A stretch of DNA of 64,000 nucleotides from Ursus arctos (taxonomy: Eukaryota; Chordata; Mammalia; Carnivora; Ursidae): contig NW_026622808.1 of NCBI RefSeq assembly GCF_023065955.2, positions 31,818,475 to 31,882,474 on the forward strand. The letters run 5' to 3'. The notes beneath the pieces are model-generated. The model did not search any database. It worked only from the letters and a program-made list of their open reading frames with translations, and was not told the origin of the DNA. The translations under genes and the position numbers were made by a program. Shown piece after piece: positions 1 to 11,015 of the stretch; position 1 is the first letter of the stretch, and each line of letters starts with the position of its first letter.

Positions 1-256
1 CCCAGCCAAGCTACTTTTCTTGCTCACAAATTTTGTAATAGAGATAACATAAATTTATTTGCCAGTAAACCCATGTAGAGTAATATAAGTTGTTTATCTG
101 CATTGTATTTTATGCTGATAATGCTGAAGACATACGTATTTTAATTAAGCCCAACTTACGCGCTAGCTTTTATTTCGCAAAGATGATCTCACATCCTGTG
201 AGCTTGAAAACGCTTATTTTAAAGCCAATCAAATAGAGTTCTTTTACAAATTAAAG
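1..256. other. intergenic, nothing recognised
   Basis: AT-rich sequence without a convincing ORF, exon or known repeat that I can name. The first clear element begins near 257. Confidence 0.5.
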
Positions 257-366
257 GTTTTTAAAAGATTTTATTTTTAAGCAATCTACACTCAACGTGG
301 GGCTAGAACTCACAACCCTAAGATTAAGAGTCACGTGCTCCACTGACTGTGCCAGCCAGGCATCCC
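257..366 (-). repeat. short Can-SINE (tRNA-like head only)
   Basis: The A-rich tail complement (AAAGATTTTATTTTTAAG) is followed by the tRNA-derived body and ends in GCCAGCCAGGCATCCCA. This is the shorter subtype that lacks the GA-rich middle. Confidence 0.8.
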
Positions 367-730
367 ACGAATTAATTTTGACAATACCATCTGGAGATAG
401 GAAAGTATTGCATATCTACAACGTACATGTACACACACACACGTAGGTAGGTAAAGAGACCTTACAGTTTTGGTTCTAATGTTTTAGCCATGAGTCAGGT
501 GTAATAATACAAAAGTCATTAGTTTATAAAAGAACAGTTGGATACAAATTGGGTCTCTGGCAGAGGAACGAGTTACGGTTACGCGCTCCAAAGCTAAAGG
601 TTTGCTAATATTTGTGGAGAAGACTTTTAAGATTTATATTTGTCCTTAATAAGTGATGTTAAGGAGGCTGTGGACTAGGTTTTTGGACAATAGGCCTTTT
701 ATAGCAGTTTGCATTTAAAAAAAAATCTTC

Positions 731-956
731 AGGGGCACCTGGGTGGCACAGCGGTTGAGCGTCTGCCTTTGGCTCAGGGCGTGATCCCGGCGTTCTGGGA
801 TCGAGCCCCACATCAGGCTCTTCCGCTATGAGCCTGCTTCTTCCTCTCCCACTCCCCCTGCTTGTGTTCCCTCTCTCGCTGGCTGTCTCTATCTCTGTCG
901 AATAAATAAATAAAATCTTTAAAAAATAAAAAATAAAAAAATAAAAAAATAAAAAA
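731..956 (+). repeat. Can-SINE (tRNA-Lys type)
   Basis: Starts GGGGCACCTGGGTGGC, then the tRNA-like A and B box region, a CT-rich middle, and an AATAAATAAATAAAATC tail followed by (AAAAAAT)n. Confidence 0.93.
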
Positions 957-975
957 ATCTTCATTTGCTATTTTT

Positions 976-1084
976 ATTTTTTAAGATTTTATTTTTAAGG
1001 AAGCTTCACCCAACATAGGGCTCGAACTCATAACCCCAAGATCGGGAGTCACGTGCTCTCCCCATTGAGCCAGCCAGGCACCCC
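976..1084 (-). repeat. short Can-SINE
   Basis: Begins TTTTTTAAGATTTTATTTTTAAG and ends GCCAGCCAGGCACCCC. It is the head-only subtype, lying just downstream of the preceding opposite-strand SINE. Confidence 0.85.
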
Positions 1085-1796
1085 TGTGGTTTGTTTGCTT
1101 GTTTGTTCGAAGTTTGTGTTTTTAAAGGTACTCCCCTACTTTTTTTTCCTTCAGTTTCTCAAGGTATTGGGGGCAGAGTTTTAGTTGTCTCCTGAGGCGT
1201 CTGCCTTTGAAAGACATGGTAAGACTTACATCTTCAAAGGACAGAGAAAGAAAATACAGGTTTTTCCCTAAGAGTTTTAGTGCCTTGGTTTTGGCAGTCC
1301 CAATTAAAATGTAGTAACACCACCCTATGACCCTATTCGGGGGAGCACCCTGCAGGGAATAATTCTCTGAACTCAGGGTCAAATGGGACCTCTTCAGGGT
1401 TGGAAATGAAGAGGGGATCATTTGGGTCCCTGTGGTCATGGAAATTATAAACCCACTGGATCTTGCCAATGTTGCGTAGTAGGGCCTCTCTTAATGTTTT
1501 CTATTCCCTGTGAGCCTTAGCGGTGACCATTGTGGTGACCGGATGGGCACAGAGACAGGTAATACATATCAGGGGTTCTAGGGCTTTGTCTTCTCGTTTC
1601 CCTCTTTTTCCTCACTAGAGGCCTTGGTAACCCTGTCTGCTTTTCCCTTGGTGGCAGGGATTTCTCATGAGGCATGTTTTTTGGTTCTGCCCCACTCGGG
1701 AAAGCCGATGGAGCTCAGGATCTGTGTTATCTTGGAGAAAACAAACATACAACTTGGATAGATCTTCAAAAAAATTATGGATGTTAGCATCTTCTT

Positions 1797-1975
1797 TTTT
1801 TAATTAAGATTTTATTTATTTAAGTTAGCACGAGCAGGGACGGGGGTAAAGGCAGAGGGAGAAGCAGACTCCCTGCTGAGCAGGGAGCCCGACGCAGGAC
1901 TCGATCCTAGGATCCTGGGAATCACGACCTGAGCCGAAGGCAGAGGCTTAACTGACTGAGCCACCCAGGCGTCCC
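1797..1975 (-). repeat. Can-SINE
   Basis: AAGATTTTATTTATTTAAG tail complement, GA-rich middle, and a GAGCCACCCAGGCGTCCC head complement. Confidence 0.9.
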
Positions 1976-2854
1976 AATACAAGATCTCAGTTACTATTTC
2001 TTGATTTTTTCCTGTTACCTTAATCTTACATGTTGTTACTAGAAAATTTCAGATGACATCCCTTGAGTCCTCTTGGCAGGTTGTTGCTTTCCTTTCCCTG
2101 GTGTCCCAAGAGACGTCTCTGGGATTGGTGTCAGCCTCACCAGCGCAATACACGCAGAGTCTTTGGGTAAAGCTTCTGGAAGTAAGACCAGAGTCTTGGT
2201 ATGTTGGTACGCCATGGCTCTGAGCATGGCCGGGAAGCCTCCATGGAGTTTTGCGTTTCTCAGGGAGCTGGTGCATCACCTCAGGGTTCTGAGGAGACAC
2301 TGGCACTAGACGTTCACGGTGTTTATATTGGTCCATTCATTTTTTTAGTGACATCACACCAAGGGTTGACCCAAGGAATCCCATTGGGTCAGAGGACAAA
2401 GAGTAAGAGCAGCGAGTGGTGACACAGAGACAAAAGGTCTCTGTTGTATATTCCCTCTGGGGGTGTCCTTGGCTTCCGGTTGCAGGGTTCTTCACTCCTC
2501 TGGGGTAGGACACGTAGTAGGAACACCACCCCCTGACTCCATAGTTGCGGGCAGAGGTCTCCCAGCCTCACCTATGGGAATCTTTTCCTGTGTGTCTTTA
2601 GCCCAGAGCCTCCGGGGCAGTGACAATGGCTTTATGATCCAATTCACCCTCCTTAGCTCTTCTTGGCTTTGAGGCAAGAAGGACACCTACGCACATTAAG
2701 AGTCAATTACGGCCTTTATAATTAGTGGTCTAATTACCTCATTAGAACATAAGGCCTGGACCACAGACTGTAGCTATCTTTATAGGCTTAGCACCTAACA
2801 CCAGGGGTGCACCAGGGCACCCACAGTGAATGAATCCGTTTTATTTTGTTTTGT

Positions 2855-3092
2855 TTAAAGATTTATTTATTTATTTATTTATTTATTTATTTGAGAGAGA
2901 GAGAGAGAGAGATAGAGAGCATGCACACACATCATGGGGGAGGGATAGAGGGACAGGGAGAGAGAGAACCTCAAGCAGACTCCAGGCTGAGTACAGAGCC
3001 AGACGCAGGGCTCGATCCCACAACCCTGAGATCACGACCTGAGTCAAAATCAAGAGTCGGATGCTTAGCCACCTGAGCCACCCAGGTGCCCC
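2855..3092 (-). repeat. Can-SINE with expanded (TTTA)n and (GA)n
   Basis: The tail complement has grown into (ATTT)n at 2862-2891, followed by (GA)n. The head complement ends GAGCCACCCAGGTGCCCC. Confidence 0.92.
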
Positions 3093-3257
3093 ATGAATCC
3101 CATTTTATACCGCCATCTGCTAAACACCAGAATACTTTTCAGTAATAGCTCTGTATAAATAAGTAATAATTTTTATTTTATTGACTTATTCTTTAGGTTT
3201 GTAACAATGTAAAAAGAAAAAAATGGAAATTTAAAGTCATTTAAATTCAATAAAAGA

Positions 3258-3985
3258 TTTCATATATGAAAAAAAAAAAGAACATAGCCCGATCACGCTG
3301 CTCTGAGGACATCATTAGATTATCATGGCATCTGTGACCTTTTGGGCTGGAGACTACAGGCAACAACACACAACAAAGGCAATAAGCGAAAGCACATAGC
3401 GGCCCAACCAAGCCCCAGCACACGGTGCTCCTTTCCCAGATGGTGTTCACCCTCTGAGTCAGGTGGTTAATAAGCAAGTTACAGGTAAAGCGCATTCCCT
3501 GTGGCTAATTGCAGGGCCAATGGTGCAATCCCGCCAACTATGCCGTTTGTTGTATGTTGGTCTTAGCCTATCCATAGCCAATGTTGTGGCTGGAGCAGCC
3601 CTCGTGGTTCTTACTATAATTGCAAGACGCCCTTCAGCTGTAACCATTAGGAAATTTTGAAAGGAAAAACCAGGTTTATTACTTACAAGACCTGGAAATT
3701 ACAAGGCACACCTAGGGCCACAGAACGAGGCCCCAGGAAGAGAGAGAAAGCAAGAGAGAGCAAGCCTGGGGTTCTGCTTTTATTGGGGTTGAGTGTGAGG
3801 GCCTAGGCTCACTTGTTACCAGCGAATTTAAAGGAAGAGAAAAAACAAGTGGCCCAAATGGTCAGTTACTGAAATCAACCAAGATCTCTAAAACAAAGGA
3901 CCTTCAGTGCCGGGAGGTGGCCTGGCTTTTTACATAGTTGAGTGGCTGGCCATGTGTTTATTTGAGGTAGCCGTCTTTGCTTTAT
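3258..3985 (-). mobile_element. probable LTR-type retroelement remnant
   Basis: Read on the minus strand, a TATA-like CAATAAAAGCAG (about 3775-3787) is followed about 100 nt later by AATAAA (complement at 3675-3680). Between them is a pyrimidine-rich stretch like an LTR R region. There are no coding domains; the short ORFs here look spurious. The family is not identified and the borders are rough. Confidence 0.35.
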
Positions 3986-3995
3986 TTCATTTATT

Positions 3996-4090
3996 ATTAT
4001 TTTTTTAAAGTAAGCCCTGCATCCAATGTGGAACTTGAACTCATGACCCTGAGATCAAGAGTCTACTTACCGAGCAAGCCAGGCACCCCT
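3996..4090 (-). repeat. short Can-SINE
   Basis: Head-only subtype: TTTTTTAAAGTAAGCCCTGC at the left, AAGCCAGGCACCCC at the right. Confidence 0.8.
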
Positions 4091-7000
4091 GAGATAGCAA
4101 TCTTTGAAGTGGATACCTAGGCAATCAAAGTTTCAGTTGACACTTGCATTATAAAAAAGTGAAAACCAACCACCTGTCAGGGTTTGCACTAGAGATGGGC
4201 TGGGCAGAGGCCCCAGTGATGCTTGGCTTTGATATCCTCCGGTGAGTTGATCCACTGGTCGCCCTTGTTGTTGTTCCAATGAAGGATTTTGATGAACTCA
4301 TCTGATTATACCTGGACCTCTTCCTGGCTAGATTGCCTGGATCGAGAACGCATGGATAGTTCTGAATTATGGCTCCGAGCAGGTGCGTTGGCTAGATTCC
4401 TTCAGGAAATACTAGATGTGGGGCTAACCTCTAGGTCCAGCACATAGGGGGCTTGCCTGGAGATGGCCCTTCCTGCCCAGTCCCTTGGGGGTGTGTGGCC
4501 TTGCTCAGGGAGACCAAAGTTGGCATATCATTTCCCTTCTACCCTCATAGTCCGGTAGTAAGGCCAGGGGCAAACTCTAAGCTGGGGCCTTTCTTCCCAT
4601 TTTCTGCCAGGACAGGGATCTGAGTTCATTCCAGACCCTAAACTTCACCCTCCTGGACACAGTAAGCCCCACAGAGGAACTGGTAAGACCTCTAGAGAAC
4701 CGTGGCTTGCTGGAAAAGAGGGTAAAGTAGGATCACACCAGAGAGGATCTCTTCCTCACAGGTCACCACGTGGCCTCTTTCCTGGTTGCTTTGGCTTCCT
4801 CCCTGCCATCCCTTCTGTCTGATCCTCCTGGTGAGTCGGCCAGCTGGGCAGTTATCCCTTCTTGCAGGTCTCATCAGAGGGACAGGGAAACTGAAAGGTG
4901 AGGGGCTAGCTTGAGGTAGCAAGGTACCTTCCTGTGTGGGCCACTTCAAGGATGGAAGCCAAGGACACTCCTTCCAGAACACAGTGGGGCCTTGAACCAA
5001 GCTGAGGAAACCACAGAGAAGCTGGGGCTTGGGAACAGGAGAGGGCATTGTGTTCATCCCAACGGATGGTTCCCGCTGGGGGTTGGGGCGGCAGGGAGGA
5101 AGGCATCCAGGCTCCCAGAGTTTCTCAGAGGGTCTGCACCAGGGGACTTAGAAGAGCTCCCCCATGTGATTCGGGCAGATTCCCATCTCCTCAGGAGGTT
5201 GGCTGGAGCAGGCCAGCTGCGCGCAGTGGAGATGAAGACCGCCTCCTACAGAGATGTAACGCCTGATTAGAGTAACAGCACACTGCTGATGACACTGCCT
5301 GAGAGAGCTCTGGGAACGCGAATTTTCCTGTAAGCGTCCTTGGTGTGGAGACATGTTGCTAGGTATGAAGAGGGGACTCCACGCCTGCTCGTGCATGAGG
5401 ATGGGGCCTGGGAGTGAGCATGTGTGTATGAGCAAGTGTCTGGGGGAGTGTGTTTCTGGGTGTTCACTCTGTGACTCCTTAGTGGCTTCTCCTGGGGACA
5501 AAGTGGACCCTTCCCCTCATTGACTCTAAAGTTGGTGACTATCTCTTCTGAGCAAGAGTCCCCTGCCTTGGAGATCATTCCCACTGGGGAGAGATTTCCT
5601 ATGGAGGGGAGGGGAGATGCTCTCCTCTCTTCAGCCCTAGTCTAGGGAGTTCGGAAACTCGGAGCCCTCAGAGCAGCCCTGGGGCCCTTGCCATCACCAA
5701 GGCAAAAACCTGTGTCTTTGGAGTTGTCATGGTAACAACACCTTGAGAGCGTGCCTGGGGCCATAGAATCCTACAGCCGTGACTGCCCATGGACATGCTA
5801 CTCATGGTCTCTGGCCACCTGAGTCTGGATGTGACGTGTGCATGGCGTTCCTGTGCCATCTGTCCCCTGTGAGCTCAGAGCAGTCCTGTGAGGAAGTCAG
5901 GGCAAGGGGTCACAACTGTTCCCATTTGGCAGAGAAGGAGACTGAGGGTATTAGGAAACTGGAGCGAGCGTCCAGAAGGACCAGTGCTATAGCTTGTTCT
6001 GCTCTCCCGCTGGGCTTCTCAGTTATGCCTGAGGCGATGTGAGTAGGGTTCACACTCACTTGCCGCTGAGAGTGCCTACGAGGGCAGAGTTTTTCCAAAG
6101 AAGTCACAGCGAGTGAGAAGTAAATCAATGATTCAAATATACATCTGCCTGACCCCCGAATCTAAGGTCCAGATCAACCCTTGGGGGTGGCTCCTCCCCC
6201 TGTTGATAATAAACATCCATTATGGACCAAATTCTTTATCTGCTTTACTCCTTTATCAGACCTCATCCTTTATCAGCCACCAGAGGTCTGTGCTTTCCAA
6301 GGCCAACTTTACAGAGAGGGAAACGGAGGAACAGAAAAGCTAGTTTCTTTCCAGGAGACGTTGCCTAGTTCCCCTGCTCACTTGTGCAAAAGCTGAGAAG
6401 GGCACTTGCAGAGTCTGGGATGCTCACGGGTTTTCCGGCTCAGCTCCCAGTGCCTCGGTGGGGTGGGGCTGGGAGAATCCTGAGTGTCCTTTCCTGAGCT
6501 CACAGTGCGGGGCACCCATCTATCTACCCCATACTAAGTGCCTCTGGGGTCCAGGGCCACTCAGAGCTGGGCCACGGACAAACTGGTCTCAGCCCTCGGG
6601 GGCCCGCAGTCTGGAGGAAGACAGACCAGGAAATGGACCTGGCCTCCATGTCAGTCAGGTGTCCCAGCCTAAGACTCCAGCTCTTTCTCCTGCCTCAGGT
6701 CTTCCTGCCCTTCCTCCCCACATCCTTCTCTGCCCGCCGCTCTCAGGAGCACATCACCGGTAGCAGCTTACTGATCATCCCCCAGGATTCCCCAAGAGGA
6801 GTTCTGTACTTGTGGTCCCGATCATAATATTTTCACACCCCTCACGACTCCCCCACAGAGACTCACTGTGGGGCAAAGCGCTGAAAGAGAGCTGTGTGCG
6901 GAGAGCCCCAGGAGCTGGGGCCAAGGAGAGTCAGGGTGGGCTTTCCTGAGGAGGGGAGCCTTGTTCTGAAGGACCATAGGACTCCGGCAGGTCAGGAAGC

Positions 7001-7950
7001 TGGGCTGGGCTGGGAGGCTGCTCCAGCAGAGGAAAGCAGCCTGTCCTTTGGGGGATCCCGCTGGGCCTGTGCAGGCTTGGAGGGTTGTGGGGGGTGCCGG
7101 AGAGGAAACCAGAGGTCATCTCGCAAGGCTCCAGACTGCCCCCTAGGGTTGGATGGTGGGGTGCAGGAGGGTGGAGGTGTGGGAGCCGCTACATCTGTGG
7201 CCTTCCTAAGCCCCCAGAAGCCTTCTGCCTCGCTCTTTGGGGACCTCAGTTACTCCTTCTGAACAGTGGGGAGTTGCAACTGTCAGCGTTGTTACTCACT
7301 TCTCTGTGCCTGTTTAGAGCTCTTAATTCCTTAAAGAAGACCACTGAACCAGTAAATCAAAGTGCATGTTGAGTTTCCCAGGTAAGTTCAATTTCCGCGA
7401 TTGGAGGAACTCCAGAAGCAACTCACACACAGGCCACATCCTTGGACTTGGGTGACCAGACTTCCTAGACAACGCGGCCACGGTGAGGACATGAGGGGGT
7501 GCGGGCGGGCCACAAGGGGCACCAGGCTCTCCTTACGGTGTTTCACTTACTAGAAGAGACTGCTCCAGAGAGCACGAGACCCCGAAGTCTGTTGTTCAGT
7601 GTGTGGCTGAGAACCTGGAACTTTTGGTGACGGCCCTGCATTTCCACAAAATGCGGCCACAAGAGGAGCCTGCAAGGATCAAAGGAGGGCAGCTGCTTGG
7701 AGCAGCTGAGGAATAGTTGCCACTTAGATTCAGCCAGAGCCCCTCATCTGAGGGTGTGGGGAGTCAGGGAAGATTCGGAGGAGCGGGAGGGGCCCTGGAA
7801 ATCAGACAGAAACTCTAGGGAGCAGAGTGAGACCCTAAGGACTGGAGAAAATGCCATAGAGCAGGGTGAGGTCTTGGGGAACAGGGAAGGATCCTGGGGA
7901 GCAGAGGGGGATCCCCTTGACCTGTCTGAGCCCTGTCCCCTGGCAAAAGC
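4091..7950. other. intergenic, G/C-moderate, no gene recognised
   Basis: Many short ORFs on both strands overlap each other and show no family resemblance, start context or splice structure. A weak MIR-like segment (ACTGTTCCCATTTGGCAGAG) lies near 5915-5960. The neighbouring syntenic gene (CDC25A in human) should lie to the left of the window; I see none of it here. Confidence 0.5.
5870..5990 (-). repeat. MIR-like SINE fragment
   Basis: Resembles the minus strand of the MIR core and 3' region: a 'cattt.gcagag.aggagactgag' pattern near 5925-5946. Old and diverged. Confidence 0.45.
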
Positions 7951-7959
7951 AGTCAGCTG

Positions 7960-8340
7960 GCTAAGGATTAAATATCTTAATTTACCAAAGTTACCTGTAG
8001 AGGTCACTTTTAGGCAACTATGGAGCACTGAAAACATACAAACAGGCCCATTAGGTGACCACCTCAAAACGTCCACAACCCCTTGCTGACCACTGGGTTA
8101 CTTACACCCGGACACGGGTACCAGAGAAGGGAAATTCTCTATGTTCCCATACCTCCTCAACTTCTCTCTGAACTACAACCCCCACCCCCGTCCTGTCCTT
8201 GGTTCCCTGAAAGTGTATTCGATAAACTTCTATCTCATTCATTCTGCCTTGGGTGAATTCTTTCACCGCCTGCACCGCTGGCCTCCACCTAATAGGGTCG
8301 CCCCACATTTGGTGGCCCACATCCGAACAGAGCACACCAC
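7960..8340 (+). mobile_element. probable solo-LTR-like remnant
   Basis: A polyadenylation-like GATAAACTTCTATCTC (about 8220-8236) is followed by a U5-like stretch ending CGCCCCACATTTGGTGGCCC. That end resembles an LTR terminus plus a primer-binding-site start. No internal coding domain is visible. Family assignment and left border are uncertain. Confidence 0.38.
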
Positions 8341-9907
8341 ATTACCAGCATTTTGTTTTAATGACCCTTCATTCCTACCATATTCTTATGAACGTGTTTT
8401 TCGTAGTGACATTTCTCAGATATATTAAGGAGATTGAATACTGAGTTTGGGGAGTTTGTTCTTCTTACGGGTTTGTCTTTTTAACATAGAACATAGTCTC
8501 TTTGCTATACAATAAAGACTAGCTCTGTAGAAATGAAAATTTTGGTTCATTTGATGTCTCTTAAATTTTGAGTAATTTTCTGATGTGCCTTCTTTTAGTG
8601 TCTGAAGAATACTGCTCTGTTTTTCAGACTGAGCAATTCACAAAATCTAGCAAGGGTGTCAATTCATCAAAGAAGGTCTTCAAACATTTTATACCATTTA
8701 CAGCAATTCACGTTATAGGGGATTGGTTTGAACACTTTGAAGATTTATATGCAATTCTGCTAGGTCTGCTTTTATTTCTCTTCATAATCAATTTGAGCAG
8801 ACATGGAAACATAATGTGGGATGGTGAACCTGAAAAGAGGGAGACAGAGACGGGGAGGCTGAGGACACAGGGAGGGTGGGGTCCCTGGAACCCTGGAGGC
8901 CTAGCCCCTCTAATACTCTCAGGCCCCGTGACTCCACTCCTCCCCTCATCCCATATAGAGATACATGATGTACGTTTTGGATAAATCAGTGAATTTCATC
9001 AACTGTGTGAATGGGTCATTTAGAAAATTAATGTTTGGTCATTGACTCTAAGAGATTTTTTTCTCCATCTGATTTTCTTCAAGTGTCCCTGATTCCCCTT
9101 GTGCCTGCCAGCTTATGCCCTAGCTAGGCTGGTTCTCTCCCAGGCTCCCCTGGAGTTTGGGAGTCCCGCCCTCTGCAACCTGCTGACCACCTACCTTCCC
9201 TGCCCTGCTCAGACTTTGAACAAGCCCTGCTTCCTGCTCTGGGTCCCCACGGAGTCTCTTGGGGAGCCACTGTTGCCTTCCCTCTGTCACTACTTCCAAC
9301 ACTCCCCATTCCCCTCTTGTCTTTTCATTGTGACCATTGCTGGTCACTATGCCTTTGCTCAGGCTGTACCCCTGCCGTGGAGCTGTCTCTTTCAGTTCAA
9401 GGTTACTCCCTCCCAGGTTCTTTCCCTGATGCTGTGGCCTCTATCATTCTCTGGGGTAAAGGATAAAGGACAAAGCATCACTGGGGAGACCACTTAGGGA
9501 CAGTATGTATACTTTGGGCCCCCAGGGAGTGGCTGGAAGAATTCCCTCTGGGCCATTGGCAATTAGGGAGGGCATCTGGGGGAGGTGTGATTTGGGCTGA
9601 ACTTGAGAGATGGACTGGGTTCAGGTGTGCTGTGGGGTGAACTTAGGACACCCAGGAGGGGCAGAGGAGATGCCTTAGCAAGGTTTAGAGGCTGAAGCCA
9701 GTGTGGTGTTCCAAAGTTTAAGACCTTGGTATGCAGGTGGGAGGAACAGGAAGTGAGGAGGGTGGACAGGCTGGCAGATGATGGACAACCTTGAAAGCCC
9801 GGCTAGAGGGCTAAAACTGGTCCCTGTCATGCTGGGCTGAAGATGTAGTGTGGAAGGTTCCACTTCAACACTATGCTCCTAGCAAACATAAGGCGTCAAT
9901 GAGAGGG
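8341..9907. other. intergenic, no gene recognised
   Basis: Contains ORFs of up to about 138 codons (8568-8984) with no recognisable domain and poor start context. I regard them as chance ORFs. Confidence 0.45.
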
Positions 9908-10335
9908 CCGCCTGGGTGGTTCAGTTGGTTAAGCGTCTGACTCTTTTTTTTTTTTTAAAGATTTTTTAATTTATTTATTTGACAGAGAGAGACACAGCCA
10001 GCGAGAGAGGGAACACAAGCAGGGGGAGTGGGAGAGGAAGAAGCAGGCTCCCAGTGGAACAGAGAGCCCATGTGGGGCTCGATCCCAGGACCCTGGGATC
10101 ATGCCATGGGCCGAAGGCAGACACTTACAGGCGCCCAGGCGCCCCAGCATCTGACTCTTAATTTCGGCTCAGGTCATGATCTCGGGGTCATGGGATGGGG
10201 CTCTGCAATGGGCTCTGCCCTTGGCACGGAGTCTACTCCAGAATCTCTCTCTCCCTCTCCCTCTGCCCCTCCCCCGGCCCACACATGCTCTCTCTCTCAA
10301 AATACATAAACAAAATCTTAAAAAACAAAAGTCAA
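9908..10335 (+). repeat. Can-SINE split by another SINE
   Basis: The head (GGCCGCCTGGGTGGTTCAG) runs to 9945. The body resumes at 10146 and ends in an AAACAAAATCTTAAAAAAC tail. The break is the opposite-strand SINE at 9946-10145. Confidence 0.92.
9946..10145 (-). repeat. Can-SINE inserted into another Can-SINE
   Basis: Full-length minus-strand copy, from the T-rich tail complement to GCGCCCAGGCGCCCC. It is flanked by 14-bp target duplications AGCGTCTGACTCTT (9932-9945) and AGCATCTGACTCTT (10146-10159), which differ at one base. Confidence 0.93.
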
Positions 10336-10344
10336 TTAGAATTA

Positions 10345-11015
10345 CTTGTAATAACCAAAAAGTAGAAACACCTCAAATGTCCATCCATTTCTATGTGGGT
10401 AGACAAAATGTGGTATAACCATACCATGGAATATTACTTGGCTCTAGAAACGAAGTACCGATACATGCCACATCATGGATAAATCTTGAAAACATTACGC
10501 TCAGTGAAAGAGGCCAAACTGTTTATATAAATGTTGAGAATAGGAAAATTCATAGAGACAGAAAGTAAATTAGTGGTTGCCTAGGGCTGAGTGTGCAGCT
10601 TGTGGGGGAAAGGGGAATGACTGCTAGCAGGGTTTTATTTTATTTTATTTTTTTAAGATTTATTTATTTATCTTAGGGAGAAAGAGCACAGGCAAGTGAG
10701 GAGGGGGGAGGGGAAGAGGAAGAGGGAGAGAGACTCTTAAGCAGACTCGTTGCTGAGTGCAGAGCCCAAGACAGGGCTCAATCTCAGGGCCTGAGACCAT
10801 GACCCGAGCTGAAATCCAGAGTCGGATGCTAACAGACTGAGCCACTCAGGTGCCCCTCCAAGGGGTTTCTTTTGGAGATGATGAAAATACTCTAAAATTG
10901 ACTGTGGTGCTGCTTGCCCAATTCTGTTAAGATACTAAAAATCATCGACTTTACACTTTAATGGGTGAACTGTGCGGCATGTCAGTCACATCTCAGTAAA
11001 GCTATTACAACAAAA
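10345..11015 (+). mobile_element. L1 3' fragment (old), interrupted by a SINE
   Basis: Matches the L1 3' region pattern 'caaatgtccatccat...tggaatattacttggc...' and continues after the SINE to 'tttacactttaatgggtgaa'. No intact ORF. Confidence 0.75.
10648..10856 (-). repeat. Can-SINE inside an L1 fragment
   Basis: TTTTTTTAAGATTTATTTATTTA tail complement in three-plus parts, GA-rich middle, and a GCCACTCAGGTGCCCC head complement. Confidence 0.92.

Noticed and set aside
8568..8984. 138-codon plus-strand ORF with a hydrophobic stretch
   Set aside because: The hydrophobic segment is short, no homologous family comes to mind, and the start context is poor. Treated as chance.
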